From contig CP099652.1 of the NCBI GenBank assembly GCA_024123955.1, forward strand, positions 3,906,001 through 3,970,000: 64,000 bases of DNA. Reading direction: 5' to 3'. Source of the stretch: Oxalobacteraceae bacterium OTU3CINTB1. Lineage in GTDB: Bacteria; Pseudomonadota; Gammaproteobacteria; Burkholderiales; Burkholderiaceae_D. Made by a program: the position numbers and the translations under genes. Within the stretch, counting starts at the first letter, position 1, and each line of letters starts with the position of its first letter. Shown here piece after piece: positions 47,090-56,473 of the stretch. The notes beneath the pieces are model-generated. The model made no database searches, was not told where the DNA came from, and saw only the letters and a program-made list of their open reading frames with translations.

Positions 47090-48640
47090 ATGAATAGACT
47101 CTACTCCGTGGCCGAAATCCGCGCCATCGAACACGCCGCGGCAGCGGTACTCCCCGACGGCGCGCTGATGCAGCGCGCCGGCCAGTCCGGCGCCAACGCG
47201 GCGCTCGACATGCTGCCGTTCTCCACCAACCATGCCAGGGTGCTGGTGCTTGCCGGTCCCGGCAACAACGGCGGCGACGCGCTGGAGGCGGCCGCGCACC
47301 TGGCCTACGCCGGCGCCAACGTCACCGTGCTGCACTACCCGCCCACCGGCGAACCTTCGGCCGAGCGCCAGGCCGCGCTGCAACGCGCGCGCGTGAGCGA
47401 CGTGCGCTTTGCCGATGTCACCGATACCGATGGTTCCGCCGAAGCGGCGGAAACGGCCGGCGGCGCCGAGGCGCTGGTGGCCGGCACCGACTGGAACCTG
47501 GTGGTCGACGGCTTGTTCGGCATCGGCCTGAAACGGCCGCTGAGCGGCGCGATGCGGGCGCTGGTGGACGCGGTCAACCTGCTCAAGTGCCAGGTGCTGG
47601 CGCTGGACGTGCCCAGCGGCCTGGACGCCGACACCGGCGCCATCGTCGGGCCGGACGGGGTGGCCGTGCGCGCCACGCACACGATCACCTTCATCGCCGA
47701 CAAGCCGGGCCTGCACACCGCCGAGGGCCGCGATTATGCCGGCCTGGTGGATGTCTCGCGGCTGGAAATCGATGCCGCCCTGTTCCCGCCGGCCAGCATG
47801 CATGTGAACGACGTCAAGCTGTTCGCGCGCCACCTGCGCCCGCGCCAGCACAATTCGCACAAAGGCAGCTACGGCAACGTGGCGGTGATCGGCGGCGCGC
47901 GCGGCATGGCCGGCGCGCCGTTGCTGGCCGCGCGCGCGGCGCTGCACGGTGGCGCCGGCCGGGTGTACGCCTTGTTTGTCGGCGAGCCGCTGCCCTGCGA
48001 CGCCGGCCAGCCGGAGTTGATGTGCCGTGGCGCGGAAGATTTCGATCTGGAGACAGCCACCCTGGTGATCGGGCCCGGGCTGGGGGCGTCGTCGGCGGCG
48101 GCCGATTTGCTGGCGCGCGCCATCGCCTGCGACGGCGCCTTGCTGGCCGATGCCGACGCGCTCAATCTGATCGCGGCCACGCCGCCGTTGGGCGCGGCGC
48201 TGGGCCAGCGCAAGCACCCGGGCGTGCTGACGCCGCATCCGCTGGAGGCGGCGCGGTTGCTGGAGTGTTCCGTTGGAGAGGTGCAGGCCGACCGGGTGCT
48301 GGCGGCGCGCAAGCTGGCGGCGGCGTTGAACGCGGTGGTGGTGTTGAAAGGCTCGGGGACGGTGATCGCGGCGCCCACCGGCGCGGTGGTCATCAATACG
48401 ACCGGCAATCCGGCGCTGGCGACAGCCGGAACCGGCGATGTGTTGGCCGGTTTATGCGGTAGTTTGATGGCGCAGGGCTGGCCGCAGTGGGAGGCGGCGC
48501 TGGGCGCGGCCTGGCTGCACGGCATGGCGGCCGATGTGCTGGTGGCCGACGGCGCCGGGCCGATCGGCCTCACCGCCGGCGAACTGATACCGGCAATTAG
48601 AGTGGCGTTGAACCGCATGGTGCAGCACCACGGCAGGTAA
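47090..48640 (+). CDS. nnr: Bifunctional NAD(P)H-hydrate repair enzyme
   Basis: This 516-residue fusion repairs hydrated NAD(P)H. The N-terminal epimerase (about 1-215, YjeF_N) has LVLAGPGNNGGDALEAA and ALDVPSGLDADTGAIVG. The C-terminal dehydratase (about 230-510, YjeF_C) has HKGSYGNVAVIGGARGMAGAP (in parts), GVLTPHPLEAARLL, VVLKGSGTVIAAP and the ribokinase-like NPALATAGTGDVLAG. Length and order match E. coli Nnr. It is transcribed divergently from the oxoprolinase with about 106 bases between them. Confidence 0.96.
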   Translation: MNRLYSVAEIRAIEHAAAAVLPDGALMQRAGQSGANAALDMLPFSTNHARVLVLAGPGNNGGDALEAAAHLAYAGANVTVLHYPPTGEPSAERQAALQRARVSDVRFADVTDTDGSAEAAETAGGAEALVAGTDWNLVVDGLFGIGLKRPLSGAMRALVDAVNLLKCQVLALDVPSGLDADTGAIVGPDGVAVRATHTITFIADKPGLHTAEGRDYAGLVDVSRLEIDAALFPPASMHVNDVKLFARHLRPRQHNSHKGSYGNVAVIGGARGMAGAPLLAARAALHGGAGRVYALFVGEPLPCDAGQPELMCRGAEDFDLETATLVIGPGLGASSAAADLLARAIACDGALLADADALNLIAATPPLGAALGQRKHPGVLTPHPLEAARLLECSVGEVQADRVLAARKLAAALNAVVVLKGSGTVIAAPTGAVVINTTGNPALATAGTGDVLAGLCGSLMAQGWPQWEAALGAAWLHGMAADVLVADGAGPIGLTAGELIPAIRVALNRMVQHHGR

Positions 48641-48645
48641 CCCCG

Positions 48646-49419
48646 TTACACCAAGCGGCCGGCGGCGATGGTGATGGTGCGGCCGCAACGCGCGGCCATC
48701 GACTGGTCGTGGGTGACCAACACCAAGGTCGAACCATGCTGGCGGTTCAATTCGAACATCAATTTGATGACCGATTCGCCGGTGGCCGCGTCCAGGCTGC
48801 CGGTCGGCTCGTCGGCGAACAACAGCGGCGGCTCGGTGACGAACGCGCGCGCCAGCGCCACCCGCTGCTGCTCGCCGCCGGACAGGTACTTGGGATAGTG
48901 CTTCAAGCGGCTGCCAAGGCCAACCCGGTCCAGCATCGCCTCGGCCTTTTCGCGCGCATGCGTGGCGCCGCTCAATTCCAATGGCAACATGACATTTTCG
49001 ACCGCCGTCAAATGCGCCAGCAACTGGAACGACTGGAACACGAAGCCCAGCTTTTCCTTGCGCAGCGCGGCGCGGCCGTCCTCGTCGAGCGCGTAGATGT
49101 CCACGCCGTCGAGCACCACCTTGCCGGAACTCGGGGTGTCCAGACCGGCCAGCAAACCGAGCAAAGTGGACTTGCCCGATCCGGAAGCGCCTACAATGGC
49201 AAGCGTCTCGGCTTTTTGCACGGTAAAATCCACCTCGTGCAAAATCGTCAGTTCACCACTGGCATCGGCGACCCGCTTGGCCAGGCCGCTGACGGCGATG
49301 GCGGGACTCGCGAGCAGCGAGGCCGGCTGCGCGGCGGGCGCCGTGCCCGCCGTGTTATAACCACCGCCGCCGGGACCATCCGGCACGAAATTGGAAGACG
49401 CTTTAGGGAAATCGGGCAT
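48646..49419 (-). CDS. ABC transporter ATP-binding protein (YbbA/LolD-like)
   Basis: This ~257-residue ATPase subunit has Walker A GASGSGKSTLLGLLAG, the signature LSGGEQQRVALARAF and Walker B LLFADEPTGSLD, and belongs to the MacB/LolD/YbbA branch. The first ~45 residues are a low-complexity Gly/Ala/Pro-rich extension before the domain. The start at 49419 is chosen because it shares CATG with the tesA start; an ATG 25 codons upstream would run into tesA. The neighbouring tesA is the same as in E. coli, which supports YbbA. The membrane partner (YbbP-like) is not found in the window. Its substrate is unknown. Confidence 0.88.
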   Translation of the reverse strand: MPDFPKASSNFVPDGPGGGGYNTAGTAPAAQPASLLASPAIAVSGLAKRVADASGELTILHEVDFTVQKAETLAIVGASGSGKSTLLGLLAGLDTPSSGKVVLDGVDIYALDEDGRAALRKEKLGFVFQSFQLLAHLTAVENVMLPLELSGATHAREKAEAMLDRVGLGSRLKHYPKYLSGGEQQRVALARAFVTEPPLLFADEPTGSLDAATGESVIKLMFELNRQHGSTLVLVTHDQSMAARCGRTITIAAGRLV

Positions 49420-50080
49420 GCGAAATGTATTGAGTAAGTTGGTAACAGATTTATCGAAGAAACTAAGTGTACACGCACTGGCCGCCCTGCTCATGTTGTC
49501 GGCAGCGGCGAGCGCCTATTCTGCACCAAAAACCGTGCTTGTGCTCGGGGACAGCCTGTCGGCCGAATACGGCCTGGCGCGCGGCGCCGGCTGGGTGGCG
49601 CTGGCCGAGAAAAAGCTCAAGGACGAGAACATCGACGCCGTGCTGGTCAACGCCAGCGTCAGCGGCGAGACCACCAGTGGCGGCCGCACCCGCCTGCCGG
49701 CCCTGCTGGCCAAGTACAAACCGACGCTGGTCGTCATCGAACTGGGCGCCAACGACGGCCTGCGCGGGCTGCCGGTCAAGGCCGCCGAAGCCAACCTGCG
49801 CGCCATGAACGAGGCCGCCACCAAGGCCGGCGCCAAGGTCATGCTGGTGGGCATGCGCATACCGCCCAACTACGGACGCGACTATTCAGAGCAATTCTTT
49901 GCCATGTATGGCACGTTGAGCAAGGAATTCAAGGCGCCGCTGGTGCCCTTCATGCTCGAAGGCGTCGCCGACAAGACCCAGCTGTTCCAGCCCGACCGCC
50001 TGCACCCGCTGGCCCAGGCCCACCCGATCATCCTGGCCAATATCTGGCCGGTGCTGCAAAAAACCATCAAGGCAAAATGA
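49418..50080 (+). CDS. tesA: Periplasmic arylesterase / thioesterase TesA (SGNH hydrolase)
   Basis: This 220-residue secreted esterase of the GDSL type hydrolyses acyl-CoA, lysophospholipid or aryl esters. After a signal peptide (about 1-36, ending ASAYSA) come block I VLVLGDSLSAEYGL with the nucleophile Ser46, block III GANDGLRG with the oxyanion asparagine, and block V DRLHPLAQAH with the Asp/His pair. The ATG at 49418 overlaps the start codon of the divergent ABC gene (CATG). The stop overlaps mnmH by four bases. The pairing with a YbbA-type ATPase is conserved in other proteobacteria. Confidence 0.94.
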   Translation: MRNVLSKLVTDLSKKLSVHALAALLMLSAAASAYSAPKTVLVLGDSLSAEYGLARGAGWVALAEKKLKDENIDAVLVNASVSGETTSGGRTRLPALLAKYKPTLVVIELGANDGLRGLPVKAAEANLRAMNEAATKAGAKVMLVGMRIPPNYGRDYSEQFFAMYGTLSKEFKAPLVPFMLEGVADKTQLFQPDRLHPLAQAHPIILANIWPVLQKTIKAK

Positions 50081-51138
50081 AGTATCCGGAAATTCTCGGC
50101 ATCGACGAGGTGCTGCATCAATTGAGCAGTTTCGACGCCATCATCGACGCGCGCAGCCCGTCCGAATACGCGCTCGACCACCTGCCCGGCGCCATCAACG
50201 CGCCGGTGCTCGACGACGAGCAACGCATCCGCGTCGGCACCATGTACAAGCAAATCAACTCCTTCGAGGCCAAGAAAGTCGGCGCGGCGCTGGTGGCGGC
50301 CAATATCGCCAACCACCTCGAGCGGCTGTGGCTCGACAAGCCGCGCGAATGGCGGCCGCTGGTCTATTGCTGGCGCGGCGGCAACCGCAGCGGCTCGATG
50401 GCGCACATCCTGGCCAAGGTCGGCTGGCCGGTGGTGCAGCTCGACGGCGGCTACAAGGCCTTCCGCGCGCACGTCAACGCCGCGCTGGAGGTGGCGCCGC
50501 CGCTGCGCTTCAAGGTCGTGTGCGGAACCACGGGCAGCGGCAAGAGCCGTTTGCTGGAGGTGTTGCACGCGCATGGCGCGCAAGTGCTGGACCTGGAACA
50601 GCTGGCCGCGCACCGGGGCTCGGTGCTGGGCAACCTGCCCAGCCAGCCGCAGCCGAGCCAGAAGGCCTTCGAGACCGCCATCTGGGATACCGTGCGCCGC
50701 TTCGACCCGGCGCTGCCGGTGTTTGTGGAATCGGAGAGCAAGAAGGTCGGCAACCTGCGCGTGCCGACGGCGCTGATGGAGACGATGCGGGCGTCGGACT
50801 GCATCTCGCTGACGTTGTCGCGCGCCAATCGCGTGCGCTTGCTGCTGGAGGATTACCAGCATTTCCTGGTCAGTCCGGCGTCGTTGAACGAGCAGCTGGA
50901 ACATCTGACGGCGCTGCACGGGCGCGAGACGATCAACCGCTGGCAATCGATGTCCGATGGCGGACAAATGGCGCCGCTGGTCGAGGAATTGCTGGAGCGG
51001 CACTACGACCCGGCATATTTGCGCTCGATCGACCGCAACTTCGTCAAATTCGGCCAGGCCACAGTGCTTGAGCTTGACGATATCGACACAACCGCCTTCG
51101 ACAAGGCGGCGGCGAATTTGAGCGCCACGACGCAGTAA
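50077..51138 (+). CDS. mnmH: tRNA 2-selenouridine synthase
   Basis: This 353-residue enzyme replaces the sulfur of 2-thiouridine at the tRNA wobble position with selenium, via a geranylated intermediate. The N-terminal rhodanese domain contains DARSPSEYALDHLPGA and the catalytic Cys98 in VYCWRGGNRSGSM. The C-terminal part has a P-loop, GTTGSGKS (150-157), and the family segment HRGSVLGNLPSQPQPSQK. It is coupled to tesA by a four-base overlap. No selD is present in the window; the enzyme would need selenophosphate from a gene elsewhere. Confidence 0.96.
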   Translation: MKYPEILGIDEVLHQLSSFDAIIDARSPSEYALDHLPGAINAPVLDDEQRIRVGTMYKQINSFEAKKVGAALVAANIANHLERLWLDKPREWRPLVYCWRGGNRSGSMAHILAKVGWPVVQLDGGYKAFRAHVNAALEVAPPLRFKVVCGTTGSGKSRLLEVLHAHGAQVLDLEQLAAHRGSVLGNLPSQPQPSQKAFETAIWDTVRRFDPALPVFVESESKKVGNLRVPTALMETMRASDCISLTLSRANRVRLLLEDYQHFLVSPASLNEQLEHLTALHGRETINRWQSMSDGGQMAPLVEELLERHYDPAYLRSIDRNFVKFGQATVLELDDIDTTAFDKAAANLSATTQ

Positions 51139-51172
51139 CCGCCACGCCACACCAAAACAGTGCGTCCCCCAA

Positions 51173-51205
51173 CGCCGCTTGTAACAACTTTGTTACAAAG
51201 CGGCG
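51173..51205. other. Hairpin between mnmH and the TonB-dependent receptor
   Basis: CGCCGCTTGTAAC faces GTTACAAAGCGGCG, giving about 13 paired bases with one bulge and a short loop. It begins 34 bases after the mnmH stop and is not followed by a T run. It may end the mnmH message inefficiently or be an operator. A second small hairpin, CCCCGCGACGGGG, lies in the receptor leader near 51376. Confidence 0.45.
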
Positions 51206-51437
51206 CATGCGGATTTCTGCACAAAAGATCCTCCTCCCGGGCAGCCGCCCACCCCAATCCGCTAAAGTGCTTACGCAGCTTTCAGTTTGCTATCTTGGCA
51301 CACATCTTGCGATAAGGTAATTGTCCCTTACGCCAGTTTCATGCCGGCGTCCCACAACCACGAACCCAAAAGAAAACCCCGCGACGGGGTCTGGGGACAC
51401 TTGCGCCTAAATTTTTAAACCTGAAGGAGCGGCACCA

Positions 51438-53936
51438 ATGAAGCAACCGATGCACACGAAAAAACGCCTGTTGACCCAGGCCGTACTGCTGGCACTGACC
51501 GCCGGCGCGACCGCGAACGTCATGGCCGCCGACGCCGACGCCGACGTTATCGCTGCCGCCGAGGCTGCAGCAGCCGCAGCGCCAGCCCCCGCCGCCGCCG
51601 GCGACAACATCTCCGCCGTCATCGTCACCGGCACCCGCCGGGGCGGCCTGAAGGCCGTCGACAGCGCATCGCCGATCCAGGTGCTCGATTCCGGCTCGCT
51701 GGAACGCACCGGTCAGCCCGACCTGATCCAGGCGCTGGCGCAGAACCTGCCCTCCTTCACCGCCCAGGCCTTCGGCGGCGACACCGCCAACATGACCCTG
51801 TCGGCCCGCCTGCGCGGCCTGAGCCCGAACAACACGCTGGTGCTGGTCAACGGCAAGCGCCGCCACACCACCGCCAACCTGGCCGTGCTGGCCGGCCCGT
51901 TCCAGGGCGGCGCCGCCACCGACCTGAACTTCATCCCGGTGGCCGCTATCGACCACATCGAGGTGTTGCAGGACGGCGCCGCCGCCCAGTACGGCACCGA
52001 CGCGATTGCCGGCGTGATCAACATCATCCTCAAAAAGGACAGCTCGGGCGGCTCGCTGACGGGCACCGCCGGCCGCTACTTCGACGAGGGCGGCAAGACC
52101 GGCGACGCCAGCTTCAACATCGGCTTCGAGCCGAGCGCCAACAGCTACCTGAACCTGACCGGCGAAACCAAGTACCACGGCCACAGCATGCGCTCGGACA
52201 TCGATCCGCGCGTGACCAACGCGGCCAACCTGGCGTCGATGCCGACCTTGACCCAGGCCGACGGCTACCCGTACGCCAACAAGATTTCCGGCGACGCCGC
52301 CTACCATCTCAACCTGCTGTCGCTGAACGGCGGCGTCGACCTGGGCGGCACCGAGCTCTACACCATCGCCACCTACGGCAAGAAGGAAGCCGACTCGTTC
52401 CAGAACTACCGCGTGCCGAACCGCATTCCGCGCATGTACCCGAACGGCTTCAATCCCAAACAGACCCTGGACGAGACCGACTACGGCTTCACCGGCGGCG
52501 CCAAGGGCGAGCTGGCCGGCTGGAACTGGGACCTGAGCAGCACCTACGGCAAGGACGAGGCCAAGATCGGCGTCAAAAACTCCGGCAACATCTCGCTGTT
52601 CAACGACACCGGCGCCTCGCCGACCTTGTTCCATGCGGGCACGTTCACCGCCACCCAGTGGACCACCTCGCTGGAGGTCAACCGCGAATTCGCCGTGGGC
52701 TGGGCCTCGCCGCTGTCGGTGGCCGGCGGCGTCGAGTACCGCCGCGATGGCTACGAGATCGGCGCCGGCGACGCCGCCTCGCGCTATAAGGAAGGCTCGC
52801 AATCGTATCCGGGCTTCTCGCTGACCGACGCGGGCAAGCATGACCGCAACAACAAATCGGTCTACATCGACGTTGCCGGTTCGCCGGTCGCCAACCTGAA
52901 GATCGACGTCGCCGCCCGCTTCGAGGACTACAGCGACTTCGGCAGCGCGCGCGTGGGCAAGTTCACGGCCCGCTACGACTTCACGCCGGCGTTCGCGCTG
53001 CGCGGCACGGTCAGCAACGGCTTCCGCGCGCCGACCATGGCCGAGCAGTACTACTCGGCCACCAACGTCTCGCCGACGCAGGCCTCGGTGCAGCTCGCGC
53101 CGAACTCGCCGGCCGCCGCGCTGGTGGGCATCAATGGCTTAAAACCAGAAAAGTCGCAGAACTACAGCTTGGGCATGGTGTTCCATCCGGTGCCCAAAGC
53201 CACCGTGACGGTGGACGCCTACAGCATCAGCATCCACGACCGCATCGTCGGCAGCGGCACCTTGTTCGGCTCGGGCAACACGGTTAATTCGCCGGCCGTG
53301 GTGGCCGCCATCCGCGCCAACGGCAACATCCTCGACCCGACCGTCACGCGCACCGGCATCAGCGTGTTCTCGAACGCGGCCAACACCCGCAACAAGGGCA
53401 TCGAGGCGGTGCTGTCGTACGGCAGCAATTTCGGCGACCTGGGCCGGGTGGACTGGTCGGCGGCGGCCAACTACAACAAGGTCATGGTGACCAAGGTCAA
53501 CCAGGCGCCGTCGCAGTTGCTGCCGCAGCGCTTGCTCGACCAGTCGGCCATCGCCTCGCTGGAGAACTCGTCGCCGAAGGTGCGCATCAACCTGGGCGGG
53601 CTGTGGAAGAAGGGAGACTGGACCGTCAACCTGCGGGAATCGATTTACGGGCCGTCGTCGGGCTATAGCTCGCTCAACAACGTCACCTACTTCGAGACCA
53701 AGATCGACACCTTGTTCACGACGGACCTTGAGGTATCGTACCGGGTGACGAAAGCGGTGACGGTGTCGGCCGGCGCCAACAACCTGTTCAACAAGTATCC
53801 GGACAAGGTCAACCAGGCGTATGTGGCGGCGGCGCGCGCGGCGCTGAACACGGCGGCGGTGACGCAGTATCCATCGTTCTCGCCGATCGGCATCAATGGT
53901 GGCTACTACTACGCGCGGGTCGGTTACACCTTCTGA
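51438..53936 (+). CDS. TonB-dependent outer membrane receptor
   Basis: This 832-residue outer-membrane protein takes up a ligand with energy from TonB. A signal peptide (about 1-30, ending ANVMA) is followed by an Ala/Asp/Pro-rich linker. A TonB-box-like AVIVTGTRR and a plug domain (about 60-190) come next, with LVLVNGKRRH, IPVAAIDHIEVLQDGAAAQYG and DAIAGVINIILKK. The remaining ~600 residues are a beta-barrel that ends in the aromatic YYYARVGYTF. AAGGAG precedes the ATG. There are no transport or regulatory genes beside it, so the ligand (siderophore, saccharide or other) cannot be assigned. Confidence 0.94.
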   Translation: MKQPMHTKKRLLTQAVLLALTAGATANVMAADADADVIAAAEAAAAAAPAPAAAGDNISAVIVTGTRRGGLKAVDSASPIQVLDSGSLERTGQPDLIQALAQNLPSFTAQAFGGDTANMTLSARLRGLSPNNTLVLVNGKRRHTTANLAVLAGPFQGGAATDLNFIPVAAIDHIEVLQDGAAAQYGTDAIAGVINIILKKDSSGGSLTGTAGRYFDEGGKTGDASFNIGFEPSANSYLNLTGETKYHGHSMRSDIDPRVTNAANLASMPTLTQADGYPYANKISGDAAYHLNLLSLNGGVDLGGTELYTIATYGKKEADSFQNYRVPNRIPRMYPNGFNPKQTLDETDYGFTGGAKGELAGWNWDLSSTYGKDEAKIGVKNSGNISLFNDTGASPTLFHAGTFTATQWTTSLEVNREFAVGWASPLSVAGGVEYRRDGYEIGAGDAASRYKEGSQSYPGFSLTDAGKHDRNNKSVYIDVAGSPVANLKIDVAARFEDYSDFGSARVGKFTARYDFTPAFALRGTVSNGFRAPTMAEQYYSATNVSPTQASVQLAPNSPAAALVGINGLKPEKSQNYSLGMVFHPVPKATVTVDAYSISIHDRIVGSGTLFGSGNTVNSPAVVAAIRANGNILDPTVTRTGISVFSNAANTRNKGIEAVLSYGSNFGDLGRVDWSAAANYNKVMVTKVNQAPSQLLPQRLLDQSAIASLENSSPKVRINLGGLWKKGDWTVNLRESIYGPSSGYSSLNNVTYFETKIDTLFTTDLEVSYRVTKAVTVSAGANNLFNKYPDKVNQAYVAAARAALNTAAVTQYPSFSPIGINGGYYYARVGYTF

Positions 53937-54011
53937 TCTGGCACTCCGGGGTCAGGTCCACCATTTCTACACGGGCTGGGCCGTCTCCGGCATGGGCTAC
54001 CGGCGGAGCTA

Positions 54012-54044
54012 GGCGGATTACGCTTCGCTAATCCGCCCTACGTG
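54012..54044 (+). repeat. REP-like palindromic element, copy 5
   Basis: GGCGGATTA-CGCTTCGC-TAATCCGCC followed by CTACGTG is identical in its core to the copy at 626-659. It is located between the convergent receptor and ppiD-like genes. Confidence 0.8.
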
Positions 54045-54074
54045 TCGCCTCGTTAATTCATGCTTTAGCTAATG

Positions 54075-54113
54075 AAAAAGCCCCGAACGTTTTTGGCGTT
54101 CGGGGCTTTTTTT
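54075..54113. terminator. Bidirectional rho-independent terminator
   Basis: GCCCCGAACG pairs perfectly with CGTTCGGGGC around TTTTTGG. It is followed by seven T on the right and preceded by five A on the left, so it can serve both the receptor gene and the convergent ppiD-like gene. Confidence 0.93.
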
Positions 54114-54130
54114 GTCTTGCTAACTCAGGC

Positions 54131-56041
54131 TTATTTTACTTCGGTGACCACCGCGGTCTGAATCGGCTTGAGGATCTTGACCTTGGCGCGCTGCTTGAGC
54201 AACTGGATGTATTCGTACATCTCCTGCTGCGCGACGATGCTGTTGATCTGCTCGGCTTCCGATTTGCGGCGCTCGGCGTCCTGCTCGGCAGGCTGCTGCA
54301 CCTTGCCGATGCGGTAGATGCCGTAGCCCATGCCCGGCACGTCCACGCCGACGTAGGCCGGCAGCTTGCTGGTGTCGGCTTTCATGACTTCCTGCATCGC
54401 CAGGCCGTTGATGCCTTCGGCCTTGGCGCGCGAGACCAGCTTGGCCGCGCCGAAGCCGGCGGCGTCGCCCGATTTCTTGAAGGCCGCCAGTTTGTCGGCG
54501 CCGGCTTTGGTGGCCAGCTTGCCGGCTTCTTCCATCGTCACGCGCTGACGGATCGCGGCATCGACTTCGGCCAACGGACGCTTCGAGGCAGGCTTGAATT
54601 CGACGATGCGACCGGCGATCAAGGTGCTCGGCGCGGCTTCCACCGCTTCGGTGTTGCGCTTGCTGCTGATCGAGTCGTTCGAGAACAGCGCGGCCAGGAA
54701 CTTGGCGTTGTTGTACGGCGCCGGGCCGGCCATCGGCGATGGATTGCGCGAGACGTTGGCGGCGCTTTCGATTTTCAGGCCCAGCTTGTCGGCGACCGGT
54801 TTCAGGCTGTCGGACTGCTCGTAGACGGTGTTGGTGAACGCTTCAGCCATTTCCGAATACTTCTTGGCGGCCTTCTGCTTTTTCAGCGCCTCGGCCACCT
54901 CGGTCTTGACCGCGTCGAGCGGCTTGACGACGGCCGGGGTCAGCGCGCTGACGGTCAGCACGTGGAAGCCGAACTCCGATTGCACCGCGTCGCTGATCTC
55001 GCCCTGCTTGAGCTTCATGACGGCAGCTTCGACCGGCGCCGGCAGCACGCCCTTGGTGACGATGTCCAGATCGCCGCCCTGCTCGGCCGAAACCGGATCT
55101 TCCGACTTGGCCTTGGCGACCTTGGCGAAGTCGGCCGGGTTCTTGCGCAGTTCGGCGACGATGGCGTCGGCCTTGGCCTTGGCGGCGGCGGTCTCGGCGG
55201 CGCTGGCGCCCTTCTTCAGGCCGATCAACACGTGCGCGGCGCGGCGCGTTTCCGGCGTCGTGAAAGCGGCCTGGTTGGCGTTGTAGTAGGTGGCGACTTC
55301 GGCGTCGGTGACGGCGATCTGGCTCATCACGGCGTCGCTGTTGAGGACCACGTATTCGATCTTGGCCTGTTCAGGCACTTCGAAGAACTTGCCGTTCTTG
55401 TCGTAGTAGGCCTTGACCATCGCGTCGGTGACTTTGACCTGCGGCACGAAATCGGCGACCGGCAGCAGCAGTTCCTGCACTTCGCGTTCCTGCGCGCCGA
55501 TGTCCGACAGCGTCTTGGCGACGGTGCGCGGGGCGAAACCGGTGCTTTGCACCGAGCCGGCCAGCTGCTGCAGGGCCAGGTCGCGGCGCATGCGGGCGTC
55601 GTTCATGGCCGGGGTCAGGCCCTGGGATGCCAGGATCTGCTTGTAGCGCTCCATGTCGAAGGTGCCCGGACCGCCGAACAGTTCGGTGATGGCCTTTTGC
55701 AGCTGGACGTCGCTGACGCTCAGGTTCGCGCGCGTCACTTCGGCGGCGATCGCGCGTTCGGCGATCAGCTGGTCGAGCAGGTTTTGCTTGAATTCAGGCG
55801 TGTCGAACATCTTCTGGTCGAACTGCTCGCCCATGCGCTGGCGATAGCTGTCGAGCTGGTTGCGCAGCGCGTTGTCGAACTCTTGCTGGCTCACCGGTTG
55901 ACCGGCGACTTTGGCGATCGTGGTGGCGTCATCGCCGAAGCCTTTGTAGCCCTCGAGACCGACTAACGCGAACGAAGGTACGATGATGATCGCCAGGAGA
56001 ATCTGCATCAAGCGTTGATGGGTACGAATAAATTCAAACAT
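54131..56041 (-). CDS. ppiD: Membrane-anchored periplasmic folding factor PpiD
   Basis: This 636-residue chaperone is held by one N-terminal helix (MFEFIRTHQRLMQILLAIII region) and faces the periplasm near the Sec translocon. A SurA-like helical region follows (SQQEFDNALRNQLDSYRQRM). The central parvulin domain has RRAAHVLIGLKKGAS, EDPVSAEQGGDLDIV and SEFGFHVLTVSALTP. A second degenerate isomerase-like region forms the C-terminus. The start at 56041 begins the anchor; an upstream ATG 31 codons earlier is rejected. The position after hupB and tRNAs matches the lon-hupB-ppiD order of many proteobacteria. Confidence 0.94.
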   Translation of the reverse strand: MFEFIRTHQRLMQILLAIIIVPSFALVGLEGYKGFGDDATTIAKVAGQPVSQQEFDNALRNQLDSYRQRMGEQFDQKMFDTPEFKQNLLDQLIAERAIAAEVTRANLSVSDVQLQKAITELFGGPGTFDMERYKQILASQGLTPAMNDARMRRDLALQQLAGSVQSTGFAPRTVAKTLSDIGAQEREVQELLLPVADFVPQVKVTDAMVKAYYDKNGKFFEVPEQAKIEYVVLNSDAVMSQIAVTDAEVATYYNANQAAFTTPETRRAAHVLIGLKKGASAAETAAAKAKADAIVAELRKNPADFAKVAKAKSEDPVSAEQGGDLDIVTKGVLPAPVEAAVMKLKQGEISDAVQSEFGFHVLTVSALTPAVVKPLDAVKTEVAEALKKQKAAKKYSEMAEAFTNTVYEQSDSLKPVADKLGLKIESAANVSRNPSPMAGPAPYNNAKFLAALFSNDSISSKRNTEAVEAAPSTLIAGRIVEFKPASKRPLAEVDAAIRQRVTMEEAGKLATKAGADKLAAFKKSGDAAGFGAAKLVSRAKAEGINGLAMQEVMKADTSKLPAYVGVDVPGMGYGIYRIGKVQQPAEQDAERRKSEAEQINSIVAQQEMYEYIQLLKQRAKVKILKPIQTAVVTEVK

Positions 56042-56193
56042 GGTCAGCCAATTCGGATTGAGTGGAACTTGCACATACAAAAAAGGCGAACTCGCGTTCG
56101 CCAATTCCGGTTGGCGGATTTTACAGTGAGGCACCCTCTATAGCAAGGGTAAATCATGTTGGAACGGCACTGTCAATCCGCACCCCGGACACT

Positions 56194-56223
56194 GGGGTCG
56201 TACCCCGTACGGGGTACGACCCC
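56194..56223. repeat. 30-base perfect palindrome, GGGGTCGTACCCC family copy 1
   Basis: GGGGTCGTACCCC, then GTAC, then GGGGTACGACCCC form a 13-bp stem. Because GTAC is itself palindromic, the whole is a perfect inverted repeat. A second member is at 63729-63754. It lies in the 316-base space between ppiD and the tRNA terminator, where no gene is seen. Confidence 0.8.
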
Positions 56224-56310
56224 GCCTGGCCCTGCGGGGTTATCTTTCCCGCGATCCGCCATATAATAAAACCGGTATCCCGATATTCAAGTGCGATATT
56301 CAAACGCGCA

Positions 56311-56346
56311 AAAGAAAAACCCCGCAGCTCATTATAAGCTGCGGGG
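56311..56346 (-). terminator. Rho-independent terminator of the tRNA cluster
   Basis: Read leftward, CCCCGCAGCT and AGCTGCGGGG pair around TATAATG-like loop bases and are followed by TTTTTCTTT. It lies 12 bases after the second tRNA-Asp. Confidence 0.92.
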
Positions 56347-56357
56347 TATCTTGTTCT

Positions 56358-56434
56358 TGGCGGAGCGGACGGGACTCGAACCCGCGACCCCCGGCGTGAC
56401 AGGCCGGTATTCTAACCAACTGAACTACCGCTCC
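56358..56434 (-). tRNA. tRNA-Asp (GTC), copy 2
   Basis: A 77-base cloverleaf including an encoded CCA end. The acceptor stem GGAGCGG/CCGCTCC, D-arm GTTCAGTTGGTTAGA, anticodon loop CTGTCAC (GTC) and T-arm GGTTCGAGTCC are all present. It is identical to the copy at 56474-56550. Confidence 0.97.
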
Positions 56435-56473
56435 TTTGGGTCTTGCGTATTACTCAAACTCATTAGCATTTGT

